Below are positions 8,253 to 16,606 of a DNA stretch of 43,456 nucleotides, piece by piece. Source of the stretch: Streptomyces naganishii JCM 4654 (lineage in GTDB: Bacteria > Actinomycetota > Actinomycetes > Streptomycetales > Streptomycetaceae); assembly GCF_014650575.1 (NCBI RefSeq), contig NZ_BMVF01000033.1, forward strand, positions 1-43,456, written 5' to 3'. The position numbers were made by a program, and so were the translations under genes. Below the pieces are notes generated by a model. It saw only the letters and a program-made list of their open reading frames with translations, made no database searches and was not told the DNA's origin. Positions within the stretch are counted from its first letter, which is position 1. Every line of letters starts with the position of its first letter.

Positions 8253-8268
8253 ATTGGTCTGGACCAGA
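8253..8268. promoter_or_regulatory. DasR-responsive element (dre) 1
   Basis: ATTGGTCTGGACCAGA is a near-perfect palindrome matching the known dre core TGGTCTAGACCA with one base changed at the centre. It lies 66 bases upstream of the chitinase start, where DasR and carbon control are known to act on Streptomyces chitinase genes. Binding here is inferred. Confidence 0.75.
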
Positions 8269-8274
8269 TAAGTC

Positions 8275-8290
8275 TTTGGACTAGACCATA
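8275..8290. promoter_or_regulatory. DasR-responsive element (dre) 2
   Basis: TTTGGACTAGACCATA matches the dre core TGGTCTAGACCA with one mismatch in one half. Its centre lies 22 bp, two helix turns, from that of the first site, so two dimers could sit on the same DNA face. It also lies between the chitinase and the divergent sigma-factor gene. Confidence 0.7.
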
Positions 8291-8377
8291 CGATCGCTTT
8301 ACCTTCTGCCGCGATCCCCGCCCGACCCCCTCGGGTACCCGGCCGCTCCGGTACGCGAGGAGATGAGGAGCACCGCG

Positions 8378-9397
8378 ATGGCTCCCGCGACACGGCGGAC
8401 GCAGGCGTCCGCGCAGGACGGCCGCCGGACCCGGGTGAGCGCCGCCGGGCGCTACAACCCGGTCCCCGAGCGCGACGACGGACCGGACCTGCTCGGCCAG
8501 TACCTGAGGCAGATCGCCGCCACACCGCTGCTCGACGCGGAGGGGGAGGTGTGGCTCGCCCGGCGCATCGAGGCCGGGCTGCGCGCGAAGCGGGAACTGG
8601 GCGAGGCCGGCGAACGGCGCAGCGGGCTCGCGCCGGAGCGCGTGCGGGAACTCGAGGACGCCGTGCGCGACGGCCAGGAGGCCAAGGACCACATGGTGCG
8701 GGCCAACCTCCGCCTGGTGGTGTCCATGGCCAAGCGGCACGCGCATCGCGGGCTGCCGCTGCTGGACGTCATCCAGGAGGGCAACCTGGGTCTGATCAGG
8801 GCGGTGGAGAAGTTCGACCACACCAAGGGCTTCAAGTTCTCCACGTACGCCACGTGGTGGATCCGTCAGGCCATCGAACGGGGCCTGGCCACCCACGCCC
8901 GCGCGGTGCGCCTGCCCATGCACGTCGTCGAACAGCTGCACAAGATCGCCAAGGTCGAGCGCAAGCTCCAGCTGCGGCTCGGGCGCGAGCCGGACGCCGA
9001 GGAGGTCGCCCGGGAGGGCGGCCTCACCGAGGAGCGGGTGCTGTGGCTGCGGCGCGTGGGCCGGCAGGTGATCAGCCTCGACACGCCGGTGGACGACACC
9101 GGCGAGACGGTCGTCGGCGACCTCATCCCGGACAGCGAGGTGCTCCGGGCCCCCGAGGTCGCCGAGTACCAGGCCCTCGCGGAGGAGCTGCGCGAGGCCG
9201 TCGACACACTGGCCCCGCGCGAGGCGCTGATCCTCAGCCTGCGCTACGGCCTGCACGACGGGCATCCGCGCAGCCTCAAGGAGATCGCCGAGCGCGTCGG
9301 CCTGACCCGCGAGCGCGTGCGCCAGCTGGAGAAGCAGTCACTGGCGCTGCTGCGCGAACGGGAGCCGGGCGAACGGCTCATGGCGTGGGCGGGCTGA
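8378..9397 (+). CDS. Group 2 (HrdB-like) sigma-70 factor
   Basis: A 339-aa RNA polymerase sigma factor of the principal-type family but too short to be HrdB itself, so a non-essential Hrd/SigB-like paralogue. Region 1.2 spans about 36-70 (DLLGQYLRQIAATPLL), region 2 about 108-178 with the diagnostic LLDVIQEGNLGLIRAVEKFD and GFKFSTYATWWIRQAI, region 3 about 182-258 and region 4 about 272-328 with the helix-turn-helix SLKEIAERVGLTRERVRQLE. The ATG at 8378 has GAGGAG seven bases upstream; an ATG at 8363 abuts its own site too closely. It is divergent from the chitinase gene, sharing a 190-bp promoter region, and ends at a clear hairpin. Confidence 0.92.
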   Translation: MAPATRRTQASAQDGRRTRVSAAGRYNPVPERDDGPDLLGQYLRQIAATPLLDAEGEVWLARRIEAGLRAKRELGEAGERRSGLAPERVRELEDAVRDGQEAKDHMVRANLRLVVSMAKRHAHRGLPLLDVIQEGNLGLIRAVEKFDHTKGFKFSTYATWWIRQAIERGLATHARAVRLPMHVVEQLHKIAKVERKLQLRLGREPDAEEVAREGGLTEERVLWLRRVGRQVISLDTPVDDTGETVVGDLIPDSEVLRAPEVAEYQALAEELREAVDTLAPREALILSLRYGLHDGHPRSLKEIAERVGLTRERVRQLEKQSLALLREREPGERLMAWAG

Positions 9398-9413
9398 CCC
9401 GGTCCGCACGCCA

Positions 9414-9441
9414 ATGCGCCCGGCGCGAACGCCGGGCGCAT
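9414..9441. terminator. Perfect 12-bp hairpin terminator
   Basis: ATGCGCCCGGCG and its exact complement enclose a CGAA tetraloop. The hairpin lies between the convergent sigma-factor and small membrane protein genes and can serve both. Confidence 0.85.
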
Positions 9442-9454
9442 CTGGACGGGCAGG

Positions 9455-9625
9455 TCACCAGCGGTACCAGCGGCCCCTGCGTCCGCCGCTGCCCGCGGGG
9501 CGGACGACGAAGCCGAGCAGCCACAGCACCAGGACGATGACCGCGATCCACCACAGGGCCTTGAGGGCGAACCCGGCGCCGAAGAGGATCAGGGCGAGCA
9601 GAAGAACCAGCAGCAAAGGAACCAT
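9455..9625 (-). CDS. Small hydrophobic membrane protein (56 aa)
   Basis: A 56-aa protein made of two hydrophobic helices (VPLLLVLLLALILFGAGFAL, then WWIAVIVLVLWLLGFVV) and a basic, aromatic tail ending RRGRWYRW. Such tiny hydrophobic proteins are common in Streptomyces genomes and have no firm function. The ATG at 9625 has GGAGG nine bases upstream; a GTG seven codons earlier is less well placed. The upstream region is unusually AT-rich for this genome and holds an inverted repeat plus a sequence resembling a stress sigma-factor promoter (GTTT, 15 bases, GGTAAT, read leftwards), so stress induction is possible. Confidence 0.75.
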   Translation of the reverse strand: MVPLLLVLLLALILFGAGFALKALWWIAVIVLVLWLLGFVVRPAGSGGRRGRWYRW

Positions 9626-9688
9626 AGTTATCAACCTCCGAACCACCGTCTGCCCGGCATTCGCAGGTTAACTCGTCGCAATTACCAA

Positions 9689-9706
9689 GGTTTCCACGGT
9701 GAAACC
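9689..9706. promoter_or_regulatory. Inverted repeat in the promoter of the small membrane protein
   Basis: GGTTTCCACGGTGAAACC has perfect 6-bp arms and a 6-base spacer and overlaps the presumed -35 region of the leftward gene. It may be an operator; no regulator can be named. Confidence 0.4.
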
Positions 9707-9842
9707 GCGGGAATATGGATTGCTTGCACCCTGCCCGGACAAGGCGGCGCCACCGGCGGGCCCCGGGCGGCGTGGCGGTGCCCTCCCGGTCCCCGTCCGC
9801 GGAGAAGATGGCCCGTGGCGTCGAGTTGACGGGGAGCCGGAA

Positions 9843-10916
9843 GTGACAGTGCGCCGTATCGGACTGGTCGTGCACGGAGGACGGGCCGAGGCCGCCCTGA
9901 CCGCGGAGGCGGTGCGCTCCTGGTGCGGCGCGCGCGACGTGCAGTGCACGGACATCGACGTCTGGCACGACGGCGGACGCCGCAGCGCCCGCGAGGAGGT
10001 CGAGGCCGCGGGCGACCCCGACCTGATCGTCACCCTCGGCGGCGACGGCACCTTCCTGCGCGGCGCCCGGCTGGCCGCCGAGAACGACGCCCTGGTCCTT
10101 GGCGTCGACCTCGGCCGGGTCGGCTTCCTCACCGAGGTGCCCGCGCCCGCCGTGCGCGCCGCCCTGGACGCCGTGGCCGAAGGGCGCAGCACCGTCGAGA
10201 GCCGCATGCTCCTCACCATGCGCGCCTCCCGCCGCCTGGAAGTCCCCGCCGGCATCGAGGAACTCATGCGCTACGGCCGCGGCCCCCTGCTGCCCCCGCC
10301 GCGCGTGCGCACCGACTGCGAGGCCGGCGGCGACTGGGGCATCGCCCTCGACGTCACCGCGCTCAACGACGTGGTCCTGGAGAAGCTCGCCCGCGACCGC
10401 CAGGTCTCCGTCGGCGTCTACCTCGCCGGACGGCTCCTCGCCTCCTACTCCGCCGACGCGCTGCTCATCGCCACCCCCACCGGCTCCACCGCCTACAGCT
10501 TCGCCGCCGGCGGCCCGGTCGTCTCGCCCCGCGCGGACGCGCTCGTCTTCACCCCCGTCGCCCCGCACATGGCGTTCGACCGCTCGGTCGTGGCCGCGCC
10601 CGACGAACCCGTCGCGCTGCGCGTGCTCGAACGCTCCGGCCAGGCCGCCGTCAGCATCGACGGCCAGCTGCGCGGCGTACTCGACCCGGGCGACTGGATC
10701 GGCGTCTACGCGTCCCCCCGCCGCCTGCGGGCCGTACGCCTCGGCCCCATGGACTTCTACGGCCGGCTGCGCGACCGCATGAACCTCACCGACGCGCCCG
10801 CCGCGGTCGCCGACGGCACCCCGGCCCCGCTGTGGCCGGTGACGACCGCGCCGCCCGGGGACCTGGCGCACCTGGCCATGCCCCGCGCGCCGGGCGACTC
10901 CCCGGACCCCGTGTGA
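9843..10916 (+). CDS. nadK: NAD kinase (paralogue)
   Basis: Phosphorylates NAD to NADP in the cytosol. The 357-aa protein shows the family motifs LGGDGTFLRGAR (residues 65-76), NDVVLEK (175-181) and TPTGSTAYSFAAGGP (211-225). It is longer than the usual ~300 aa: an insertion at about 130-165 (RRLEVPAGIEELMRYGRGPLLPP... region) and a Pro/Ala-rich C-terminal tail of about 45 residues after MDFYGRLRDRM. Streptomyces carry more than one NAD kinase, and this form looks like a secondary copy. The GTG at 9843 has a GGGGAG-like site upstream; the frame runs back to 9699 without one. Its last codon and stop lie inside the first unit of a 26-bp tandem repeat. Confidence 0.9.
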   Translation: MTVRRIGLVVHGGRAEAALTAEAVRSWCGARDVQCTDIDVWHDGGRRSAREEVEAAGDPDLIVTLGGDGTFLRGARLAAENDALVLGVDLGRVGFLTEVPAPAVRAALDAVAEGRSTVESRMLLTMRASRRLEVPAGIEELMRYGRGPLLPPPRVRTDCEAGGDWGIALDVTALNDVVLEKLARDRQVSVGVYLAGRLLASYSADALLIATPTGSTAYSFAAGGPVVSPRADALVFTPVAPHMAFDRSVVAAPDEPVALRVLERSGQAAVSIDGQLRGVLDPGDWIGVYASPRRLRAVRLGPMDFYGRLRDRMNLTDAPAAVADGTPAPLWPVTTAPPGDLAHLAMPRAPGDSPDPV

Positions 10917-11013
10917 GCCACGCGCGACCGGCCCCGTGTGAGCGACGCGGGACCGGGCCCCATGTGAGCGACGCGCGACCGGACCCCGTGTGAGCGACGC
11001 CCGACCGGAGCCC
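10911..11013. repeat. 25-26-bp tandem repeat overlapping the nadK stop
   Basis: Four units of the form GTGTGAGCGACGCGCGACCG plus a short C-rich tail lie at 10911-10935, 10936-10961, 10962-10987 and 10988-11013. The first unit supplies the final Val codon and TGA of the NAD kinase gene; each later unit repeats a GTGTGA or ATGTGA. Confidence 0.9.
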
Positions 11014-11173
11014 ATGGTGCGAGCGCCCGAATTGCGGCCGTACCGCCCGCCACCGAACCTGGTAACGCCCCGTCCGCACCCGCCGCCCCCGCGCCGCACT
11101 CGGCCGGTTGGCCCGGGAGGCTCGGGGCACCCGGCGGTGACAGACCCGCCGACCGCTACCTTCGGAGGCCCGC

Positions 11174-11704
11174 GTGGCAGTGCGTCACCGTCTGATCAAG
11201 ACCAGTCCCGGGACGGTGTGGAACGTCCTGGCGGACGGCAACCGCTACGCCGAATGGGTGGTGGGCACCGCGAACTCGAAACCCGTGCGCGGCCAGTGGC
11301 CCCAGGTCGACTCGGCCATCGCCTACGAGGTCAGGATCGGGCCGCTGCGGCTGCACAACGAGACCGTCGTACGGCACTGCGAGGAGGGCTCCCTGCTCGA
11401 ACTGGAGGCCCACGCGGGCTTCCTGGGCACCGCCAGGATCTCCGTCGAAGTGCGCCCCTGGGGCGAGGACTGCCTGGTGATCGTGGACGAGCACCCGCTC
11501 CAGGGAGCCGGCAGCATCGTGCACAACGTCGGCACCGAGACGCTGATCCAGCTGCGCCACCGCGCCATGCTCGCCCGTCTCGCCAAGGTGTGCGAGGCCG
11601 ACGGCGCGGCCGCGAAGCGACGCGGCGAGGACCGCGGCGGGAACCGGCGGCCCGGTTTCGCGGCGGACGCCGGGCGTCGCGCGCCGGGAGGCGGCCGTGC
11701 CTGA
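11174..11704 (+). CDS. SRPBCC-family (START-like) protein
   Basis: A 176-aa protein whose first ~140 residues have the polyketide-cyclase/START-like pattern: an opening strand MAVRHRLIKTSPGTVWNVLADGNRYAEWV, a middle set of strands (AIAYEVRIGPLRLHNETVV) and a long C-terminal helix (TLIQLRHRAMLARLAKV). This fold binds hydrophobic ligands. The final ~30 residues are basic and disordered. The GTG at 11174 has GGAGG five bases upstream. The stop codon overlaps the next gene's GTG by eight bases, so this and the FAD oxidoreductase are translationally coupled and probably act on the same lipid-like or aromatic substrate, which I cannot name. Confidence 0.85.
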   Translation: MAVRHRLIKTSPGTVWNVLADGNRYAEWVVGTANSKPVRGQWPQVDSAIAYEVRIGPLRLHNETVVRHCEEGSLLELEAHAGFLGTARISVEVRPWGEDCLVIVDEHPLQGAGSIVHNVGTETLIQLRHRAMLARLAKVCEADGAAAKRRGEDRGGNRRPGFAADAGRRAPGGGRA

Positions 11705-13337
11705 CGCCGTGGTGATCGGGGCCGGCCCCAACGGACTGGTGGCCGCCAACCTCCTCGCGGACGCGGGCTGGAGCGTGGAGGTCCTCGAGGAGCAGCCCGA
11801 ACCCGGCGGCGGCGTCCGCCACGACCGGGGCGTGGACCCCGACTTCGTCAACGACCTGTTCAGCTCGTTCTACCCGCTCGCCGCCGCCTCGCCGGTCCTT
11901 TCCGCCCTGCGCCTTCAGGACCACGGGCTGCGCTGGAGCCACGCTCCCCACGTGCTCGCCCACCCGCTCACCGACGGCCGGTGCGCGGTGCTCGACCGCA
12001 GCGTCGACGTCACCGCCGGCTCCCTCGACACCTTCGCCGACGGGGACGGCGCCGCCTGGCGCCGCCTGCACACGGCGTGGGAACGCGTCGGCCCGGACAT
12101 CCTGGACGCCCTGTTCACGCCGTTCCCGCCGGTCAAGGCCACGCTCCGGCTCGCCGCCCGGCTGCGCGCCGCCGGCGGGCTGCGCATGGCCCGCACGATG
12201 GTCCTGCCCGTGCGCCGGCTGGGCGAGGAGGAGTTCCGGGGCGAGGGCGGCAGGCTGCTGCTGGCCGGCAACGCGCTCCACGCCGACCTCGCGCCCGAGT
12301 CCGCCGGCAGCGGCGGGTTCGGCTGGCTGATGTCCATGCTCGGGCAGACCTACGGCTTCCCCGTGCCCGCGGGCGGCTCCAGCGCCCTGGTCGCCGCCCT
12401 GGTCCAGCGGCTGCGCGCCCAGGGCGGCACCCTGCGCTGCGGCGAGCGGGTCGATCGCGTCGTAATCCGCGACGGCCGCGCGGTGGGCGTGCGCACCGCC
12501 GGCGGCGAGACCGTGGCCGCGGCCCGCGCCGTACTCGCCGACGTCTCCGTGCCCGCCCTGTACCGGCAGCTCGTCGGCCCCGAGCACCTGCCCGCCCAGA
12601 TGCTGGCCGACCTCGAGCGGTTCCAATGGGACTTCTCCACCTTCAAGGTGGACTGGGCGCTCGACGGGCCCGTGCCCTGGCAGACCGAGGGGGCGGTGGG
12701 CGCGGGCACCGTCCACCTCGCCGACGGCGTGGACGAACTCACCCGGTTCGCCGCGCAGATCGCCATGCGGCAAGTACCCGACCGCCCCTTCGCCCTGTTC
12801 GGCCAGATGACCACGTCGGACGCCTCCCGCTCACCGCGGGGCACCGAGTCCGCCTGGGCCTACACCCACGTCCCGCGCGAGATCGCCGGGGACGCCGGGG
12901 ACGAGGGGATCACCGGGAGTTGGGACAGCAGGGATCAGGAACTCATGGCCGACCGGGTGGAGCGGCAGGTCGAGCGGTTCGCGCCGGGCTTCCGCGCCCT
13001 GATCCGCGCCCGCCGCATCCTCGCCCCGCCGACCCTCCAGGCGCTCAACCGCAACCTCGACCGCGGCGCCATCAACGGCGGTACGACAGCGATGCACCAG
13101 CAGCTCGTGTTCCGCCCGGTGCCCGGCAGCGGGCGGCCCGAGACACCGGTGGCCGGCCTGTTCCTCGCCTCAGCGGGTGCCCACCCGGGCGGCGGCGTGC
13201 ACGGCGCGCCGGGCGCCAACGCCGCCCGCGCCGCGCTCCGCCGGCGCCTGCCCCCGGGACTGCACCGGGCACAGCGTGCCCTGTCGAGCCGCAACCGCGC
13301 GGGCGAACGGTCCTCCACAGTGGCGCGGACCTACTGA
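11697..13337 (+). CDS. FAD-dependent oxidoreductase, phytoene-desaturase-like
   Basis: A 546-aa flavoprotein of the CrtI/amine-oxidase superfamily. The N-terminal dinucleotide-binding motif is VVIGAGPNGLVAANLLADAGWSVEVLE (about residues 5-31), followed by EPGGGVRHD (38-46). The C-terminal FAD-contacting part contains LFLASAGAHPGGGVHGAPGANAA (about 488-510). These features resemble actinobacterial phytoene dehydrogenase-like proteins that desaturate or saturate isoprenoids, but no phytoene synthase is nearby, so the substrate is unknown. It is the middle gene of a tight operon: the start overlaps the SRPBCC gene and the SDR gene begins one base after its stop. Confidence 0.88.
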   Translation: MPDAVVIGAGPNGLVAANLLADAGWSVEVLEEQPEPGGGVRHDRGVDPDFVNDLFSSFYPLAAASPVLSALRLQDHGLRWSHAPHVLAHPLTDGRCAVLDRSVDVTAGSLDTFADGDGAAWRRLHTAWERVGPDILDALFTPFPPVKATLRLAARLRAAGGLRMARTMVLPVRRLGEEEFRGEGGRLLLAGNALHADLAPESAGSGGFGWLMSMLGQTYGFPVPAGGSSALVAALVQRLRAQGGTLRCGERVDRVVIRDGRAVGVRTAGGETVAAARAVLADVSVPALYRQLVGPEHLPAQMLADLERFQWDFSTFKVDWALDGPVPWQTEGAVGAGTVHLADGVDELTRFAAQIAMRQVPDRPFALFGQMTTSDASRSPRGTESAWAYTHVPREIAGDAGDEGITGSWDSRDQELMADRVERQVERFAPGFRALIRARRILAPPTLQALNRNLDRGAINGGTTAMHQQLVFRPVPGSGRPETPVAGLFLASAGAHPGGGVHGAPGANAARAALRRRLPPGLHRAQRALSSRNRAGERSSTVARTY

Positions 13338-13338
13338 C

Positions 13339-14229
13339 GTGGCGCGCGACGCACGGCTGGCCGGCCGCACCGTGGTGGTCACGGGAGCCGCGCGCGGGCT
13401 CGGCGCGGAACTCGCCCGCGAACTCGCCCGCCGCGGGGCCGGGCTGGCGCTGCTCGGGCACGAGCGGCCCCGGCTCGAGGCCCTCGCGGCCTCGCTCCCC
13501 ACGCCGTCGCTGGCCCTCGCCGTCGACATCACCGACGACGAGGCGCTGGCACGCGCCGCCCACGAGGTCCGTGAACGGCTCGGCCGCCCCTCCGTCGTCG
13601 TGGCCAACGCGGGGGTGGCCGAGGGCGGCCCGTTCGCCTCGTCCGACCCCGCCTCCTGGCGCCGCGTGATCGACGTGAACCTCGTCGGCAGCGCCGGCAC
13701 CGCCCGGGCCTTCCTGCCCGACCTGACGGCCACCGCCGGCTACTTCCTCCAGATCGCCTCGCTCGCCTCGTTCGGCGCCGCCCCCATGATGAGCGCCTAC
13801 TGCGCCTCCAAGGCGGGCGTCGAGGCCTTCGCCCACTGCCTGCGCGCCGAGGTCGCCCACCGGGGCGTCGCCGTGGGCATCGCCTACCTGAACTGGACCG
13901 AGACGGACATGATCCGCGACGCCGACCGGTACGCGGTCCTGCGCGAACTGCGCGCCCACATGCCGCTCCCCGCGCGCAAGGTGCGCCCGGCGGAGGAGGT
14001 CGCCGCCCAGGTCGCGCGGGCCGTGGCCGGCCGCCGTACCGCCGTCTACGTTCCCCGCTGGCTGGCCCTGGTGCAGCTCGGCCGGGCCGCGCTGCCGCCC
14101 GTCGTGCTGCGGGCGGCCCGCCGCTCGCTGCCGCGGCTGGAGGCCGAGGGCGGGCTCGCCGCCACCGGTATGCTCGGCGCCGGCGGCGAGGCGGACGACC
14201 GCAGCCGCGCCGGCCGCGCCGGGCGGTGA
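13339..14229 (+). CDS. Short-chain dehydrogenase/reductase, third gene of the operon
   Basis: A 296-aa classical SDR, NAD(P)-dependent. Motifs: TGAARGLG (residues 15-22), VANAG (88-92), Ser141 in LQIAS and YCASK (Tyr154, Lys158). The first ~260 residues are the usual SDR fold; a region at about 235-270 (PRWLALVQLGRAALPPVVLRAARR) is hydrophobic and basic and could associate with the membrane. The GTG at 13339 follows the previous stop by one base. With the SRPBCC protein and the flavoprotein it forms a three-gene unit likely to carry out consecutive redox steps on one hydrophobic substrate. The C-terminal tail sits on GC-rich DNA that is itself repeated just after the stop. Confidence 0.87.
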   Translation: MARDARLAGRTVVVTGAARGLGAELARELARRGAGLALLGHERPRLEALAASLPTPSLALAVDITDDEALARAAHEVRERLGRPSVVVANAGVAEGGPFASSDPASWRRVIDVNLVGSAGTARAFLPDLTATAGYFLQIASLASFGAAPMMSAYCASKAGVEAFAHCLRAEVAHRGVAVGIAYLNWTETDMIRDADRYAVLRELRAHMPLPARKVRPAEEVAAQVARAVAGRRTAVYVPRWLALVQLGRAALPPVVLRAARRSLPRLEAEGGLAATGMLGAGGEADDRSRAGRAGR

Positions 14230-14251
14230 GCCGACCGCGCCGGGCGGTGTA

Positions 14252-14279
14252 GCGGACGCGGCCCGGCGGACGCGGCCCG
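14252..14279. repeat. 14-bp tandem duplication
   Basis: GCGGACGCGGCCCG occurs twice in a row between convergent genes. A similar duplication of CGCGCCGGGCGGTG precedes it near 14214 and 14236. Confidence 0.6.
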
Positions 14280-14302
14280 GGAAGGCCCGTGCCCGGCGGC
14301 TC

Positions 14303-15472
14303 TCAGGCGCGGGGCACGCCCGGCAGCCGGTACGCGGCCAGGGCGGCGATGTCGTCGTCGAGGTGGCCGTCGCTGTAGGCGACGAGGTCCTCGTGCAGGT
14401 GGTCGAGGAGCTCGCGCGGCGGCAGGCCGGCCCACTGCCGGATCCGCTCGGGCAGGGGGTAGAAGACGCCGTCGCGGTCACGGGTCTCGGTGACGCCGTC
14501 GGTGTAGAGCAGCAACTGGTCACCGGGGCGGAAGGGTTCGGTGTCCACCCGGTAGCCGTTGCCGGCCAGCGCGGCCAGGTTGACCGGCGGTGAGGGCGAC
14601 GTGGCGTGCAGTTCGACGACCCGGTCGGGCCCCAGCAGCAGCGGGGGCGGATGTCCGCAGTTCACCAGGCGCACCACGTGTTCGCCGTCCGGGATCTCGG
14701 CGAACACCGCCGTGACGAAGCGCTCCGACGCCTCGCCGCCCGGAAGCTGCGCGGCGTGGCGGCTCATGCTGCGCTCCATGCGGTGCGCCACGCCGACCAG
14801 GTCGGGCTCGTCGTGGGCGGCCTCGCGGAAGGCGCCCAGTATGGTCGCGGCCGTCTCCACGGCCACCAGCCCCTTGCCCCGCACGTCGCCCACGAGCAGC
14901 CGCACACCGTACGCCGTGGGCACCGCCTCGTACAGATCGCCCCCGATACGGGCCTCGGCGGCCGCCGAGAGGTACAGGGTCTCCACACAGACCGCGCCCA
15001 GGCGCCGGGGGACCGGGCGCAGTAGGACCCGCTGCGCGGTCTCGGCCACCGAACGCACCGTGGCCAGCGTGCGCTCGCGGCGGATGCGGTGCACCGCGAG
15101 GATCGTGCCGAGCACCCCGACCAGGCTGGTGCACACGTAGTTGGCCACGTAGTGCCGGTCCCAGAGATAGCCCACCGAGCGGCCGGCGCAGCACGGGGTG
15201 CCGGCCAGGACGCCCTCGAAGACGATCGCGAACACGGCCACGCCGGCGACGACGACGGGTCCGTGGGCGTAGGCGGCGACCACGGGCAGCGCGATGAGCA
15301 GGAAGCTCACCGGCCAGTCCACCGGGGTCACCGGTTCCAGGGCCAGCACCGCCGCCACGTAGAACACGGGCAGCCAGCGCAGCCACAGGGGTGGCGCGGG
15401 AACCTGCGGGCGGGTGCCGTCCCCGCTCGCCGGACGGCCGTCCCCGGCCTCCCGGCCGCCGCGCCGCCTCAC
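14303..15472 (-). CDS. Membrane-anchored PP2C/SpoIIE-type serine/threonine phosphatase
   Basis: A 389-aa protein with four or five hydrophobic segments between residues about 30 and 125, then a cytosolic SpoIIE-like PP2C domain (about 155-385). Metal-binding and core motifs are visible: EARIGGDLYEA (Asp in GGD), VGDVRGKGLVAVE, FVTAVFAEI, NCGHPPPLLL and LLLYTDGVTETRD. It lacks GAF, PAS or HATPase domains, so it resembles the short membrane-bound PP2C proteins abundant in Streptomyces, which probably dephosphorylate anti-anti-sigma proteins. The GTG at 15472 is preceded by a weak GGGGTGA. The hydrophobic half contains a CC pair (near residue 96) within APCC-like sequence. It converges on the SDR operon. 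Confidence 0.88.
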   Translation of the reverse strand: MRRRGGREAGDGRPASGDGTRPQVPAPPLWLRWLPVFYVAAVLALEPVTPVDWPVSFLLIALPVVAAYAHGPVVVAGVAVFAIVFEGVLAGTPCCAGRSVGYLWDRHYVANYVCTSLVGVLGTILAVHRIRRERTLATVRSVAETAQRVLLRPVPRRLGAVCVETLYLSAAAEARIGGDLYEAVPTAYGVRLLVGDVRGKGLVAVETAATILGAFREAAHDEPDLVGVAHRMERSMSRHAAQLPGGEASERFVTAVFAEIPDGEHVVRLVNCGHPPPLLLGPDRVVELHATSPSPPVNLAALAGNGYRVDTEPFRPGDQLLLYTDGVTETRDRDGVFYPLPERIRQWAGLPPRELLDHLHEDLVAYSDGHLDDDIAALAAYRLPGVPRA

Positions 15473-15704
15473 CGGTCACCCCATCGGCCCCCGTGCGGCG
15501 GGCGGGGCGGGGGAGGGCAGAACGCGCGCACGCAGGCGCGGCCCGGCTCGGTACGGCGGTTCTCGGCGAAACACTCAGGCGGCCTGTTCACAGGAGCTCC
15601 CCGCGGGCTTGATCACGATCACCAGCGTGCTGCCGACGGGCCCCTCCACCCGATCATTGCTCCAGGCAAGGGCATGTCAGCGCCGAAGCGGGCCCGCACG
15701 CCGC

Positions 15705-16601
15705 TCAGGGCCGCGCCGTCGCCGTCTCCTGAAGGGCGTGGTCGATGAAACGCCGTGGCGCGGGCGGCAGACCGCGGCCCGACAGCCACGCGATGCCGAT
15801 GTCGCGGGCGCCGTGCACATCGGTGATCTCCAGGTAGCGGATCGGGAAGGCGGGCGTCGCCGCCGCGTCCGGCGACGACGGGATCAGCGACACGCCCAGC
15901 CCGGCCGCGACCAGCCCGCGCAGCGTGTGGACCTCCTCGCCCTCGAAGCCGACGAGTGGGTCGAAGCCAGCCTGACGGCACAGGTCCTCGGTGACGCTGC
16001 GCAGCCCGTAGCCGGGCTTGAGCAGGATGAATGGCTCCTCGGCGACCTCGGCCAGTCGCACCCGGCCGCGCCCGGCCAGCCGGTGCCCGGTGGGTACGGC
16101 GAGCCAGAGCGGCTCGACCAGCAGCCGCCGCCAGGTGATCAGCGGATGACCGGGGTCACCGCTGGTGATCATCAGGTCGGCGGTGGCCGCCAGGAGGTGC
16201 TGGACCAGGCCGTTCTCCTCGTGCTGGTGCAGTTCGAAGCGGACCTGCGGATGGGCCTCGCGGAAGCCGGTGACGAGCTTGGGCACCAGCCAGGTGCCCA
16301 GCGTGTGCAGGAAGGCCAGCGACACCACGCCCGCCTCCGGGTCGACCACCTCGGCGACCGCCCGCCGCCCCCGGTCGTAACTGTCCAGGGTCGCATCGAC
16401 GTACTCCTTGAAGACCCGCCCGGCCGGGGTGAGGCGCAGCACGCGGCCCACGCGCCGCAGGAGTTCCGCGCCCACCTCCTGCTCCAGCCGGTGCAGGGCC
16501 CGTGACAGGGCGGGCTGGGTGATACGGGCCTCGGCGGCGGCCTCGGTGACGGTGAGACCGTCCGCCACCGCCTGGAAGGAGCGCAGTACCTGAAGATCCA
16601 T
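15705..16601 (-). CDS. LysR-family transcriptional regulator
   Basis: A 298-aa LTTR. The N-terminal winged helix-turn-helix (residues 1-60) reads MDLQVLRSFQAVADG, then VTEAAAEARITQPALSRALHRLE, and the rest is the usual two-lobed effector-binding domain. The ATG at 16601 starts the canonical LTTR N-terminus; the upstream extension to 16637 is not family-like. Unusually for LysR genes it is not divergent from its neighbour: it follows the FUSC-family gene by five bases on the same strand, so the two are probably co-transcribed and the regulator may control this operon. The effector is unknown. About 230 bases without a gene follow its stop on the left, in which I see no clear structure. Confidence 0.9.
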   Translation of the reverse strand: MDLQVLRSFQAVADGLTVTEAAAEARITQPALSRALHRLEQEVGAELLRRVGRVLRLTPAGRVFKEYVDATLDSYDRGRRAVAEVVDPEAGVVSLAFLHTLGTWLVPKLVTGFREAHPQVRFELHQHEENGLVQHLLAATADLMITSGDPGHPLITWRRLLVEPLWLAVPTGHRLAGRGRVRLAEVAEEPFILLKPGYGLRSVTEDLCRQAGFDPLVGFEGEEVHTLRGLVAAGLGVSLIPSSPDAAATPAFPIRYLEITDVHGARDIGIAWLSGRGLPPAPRRFIDHALQETATARP

Positions 16602-16606
16602 CCCGC

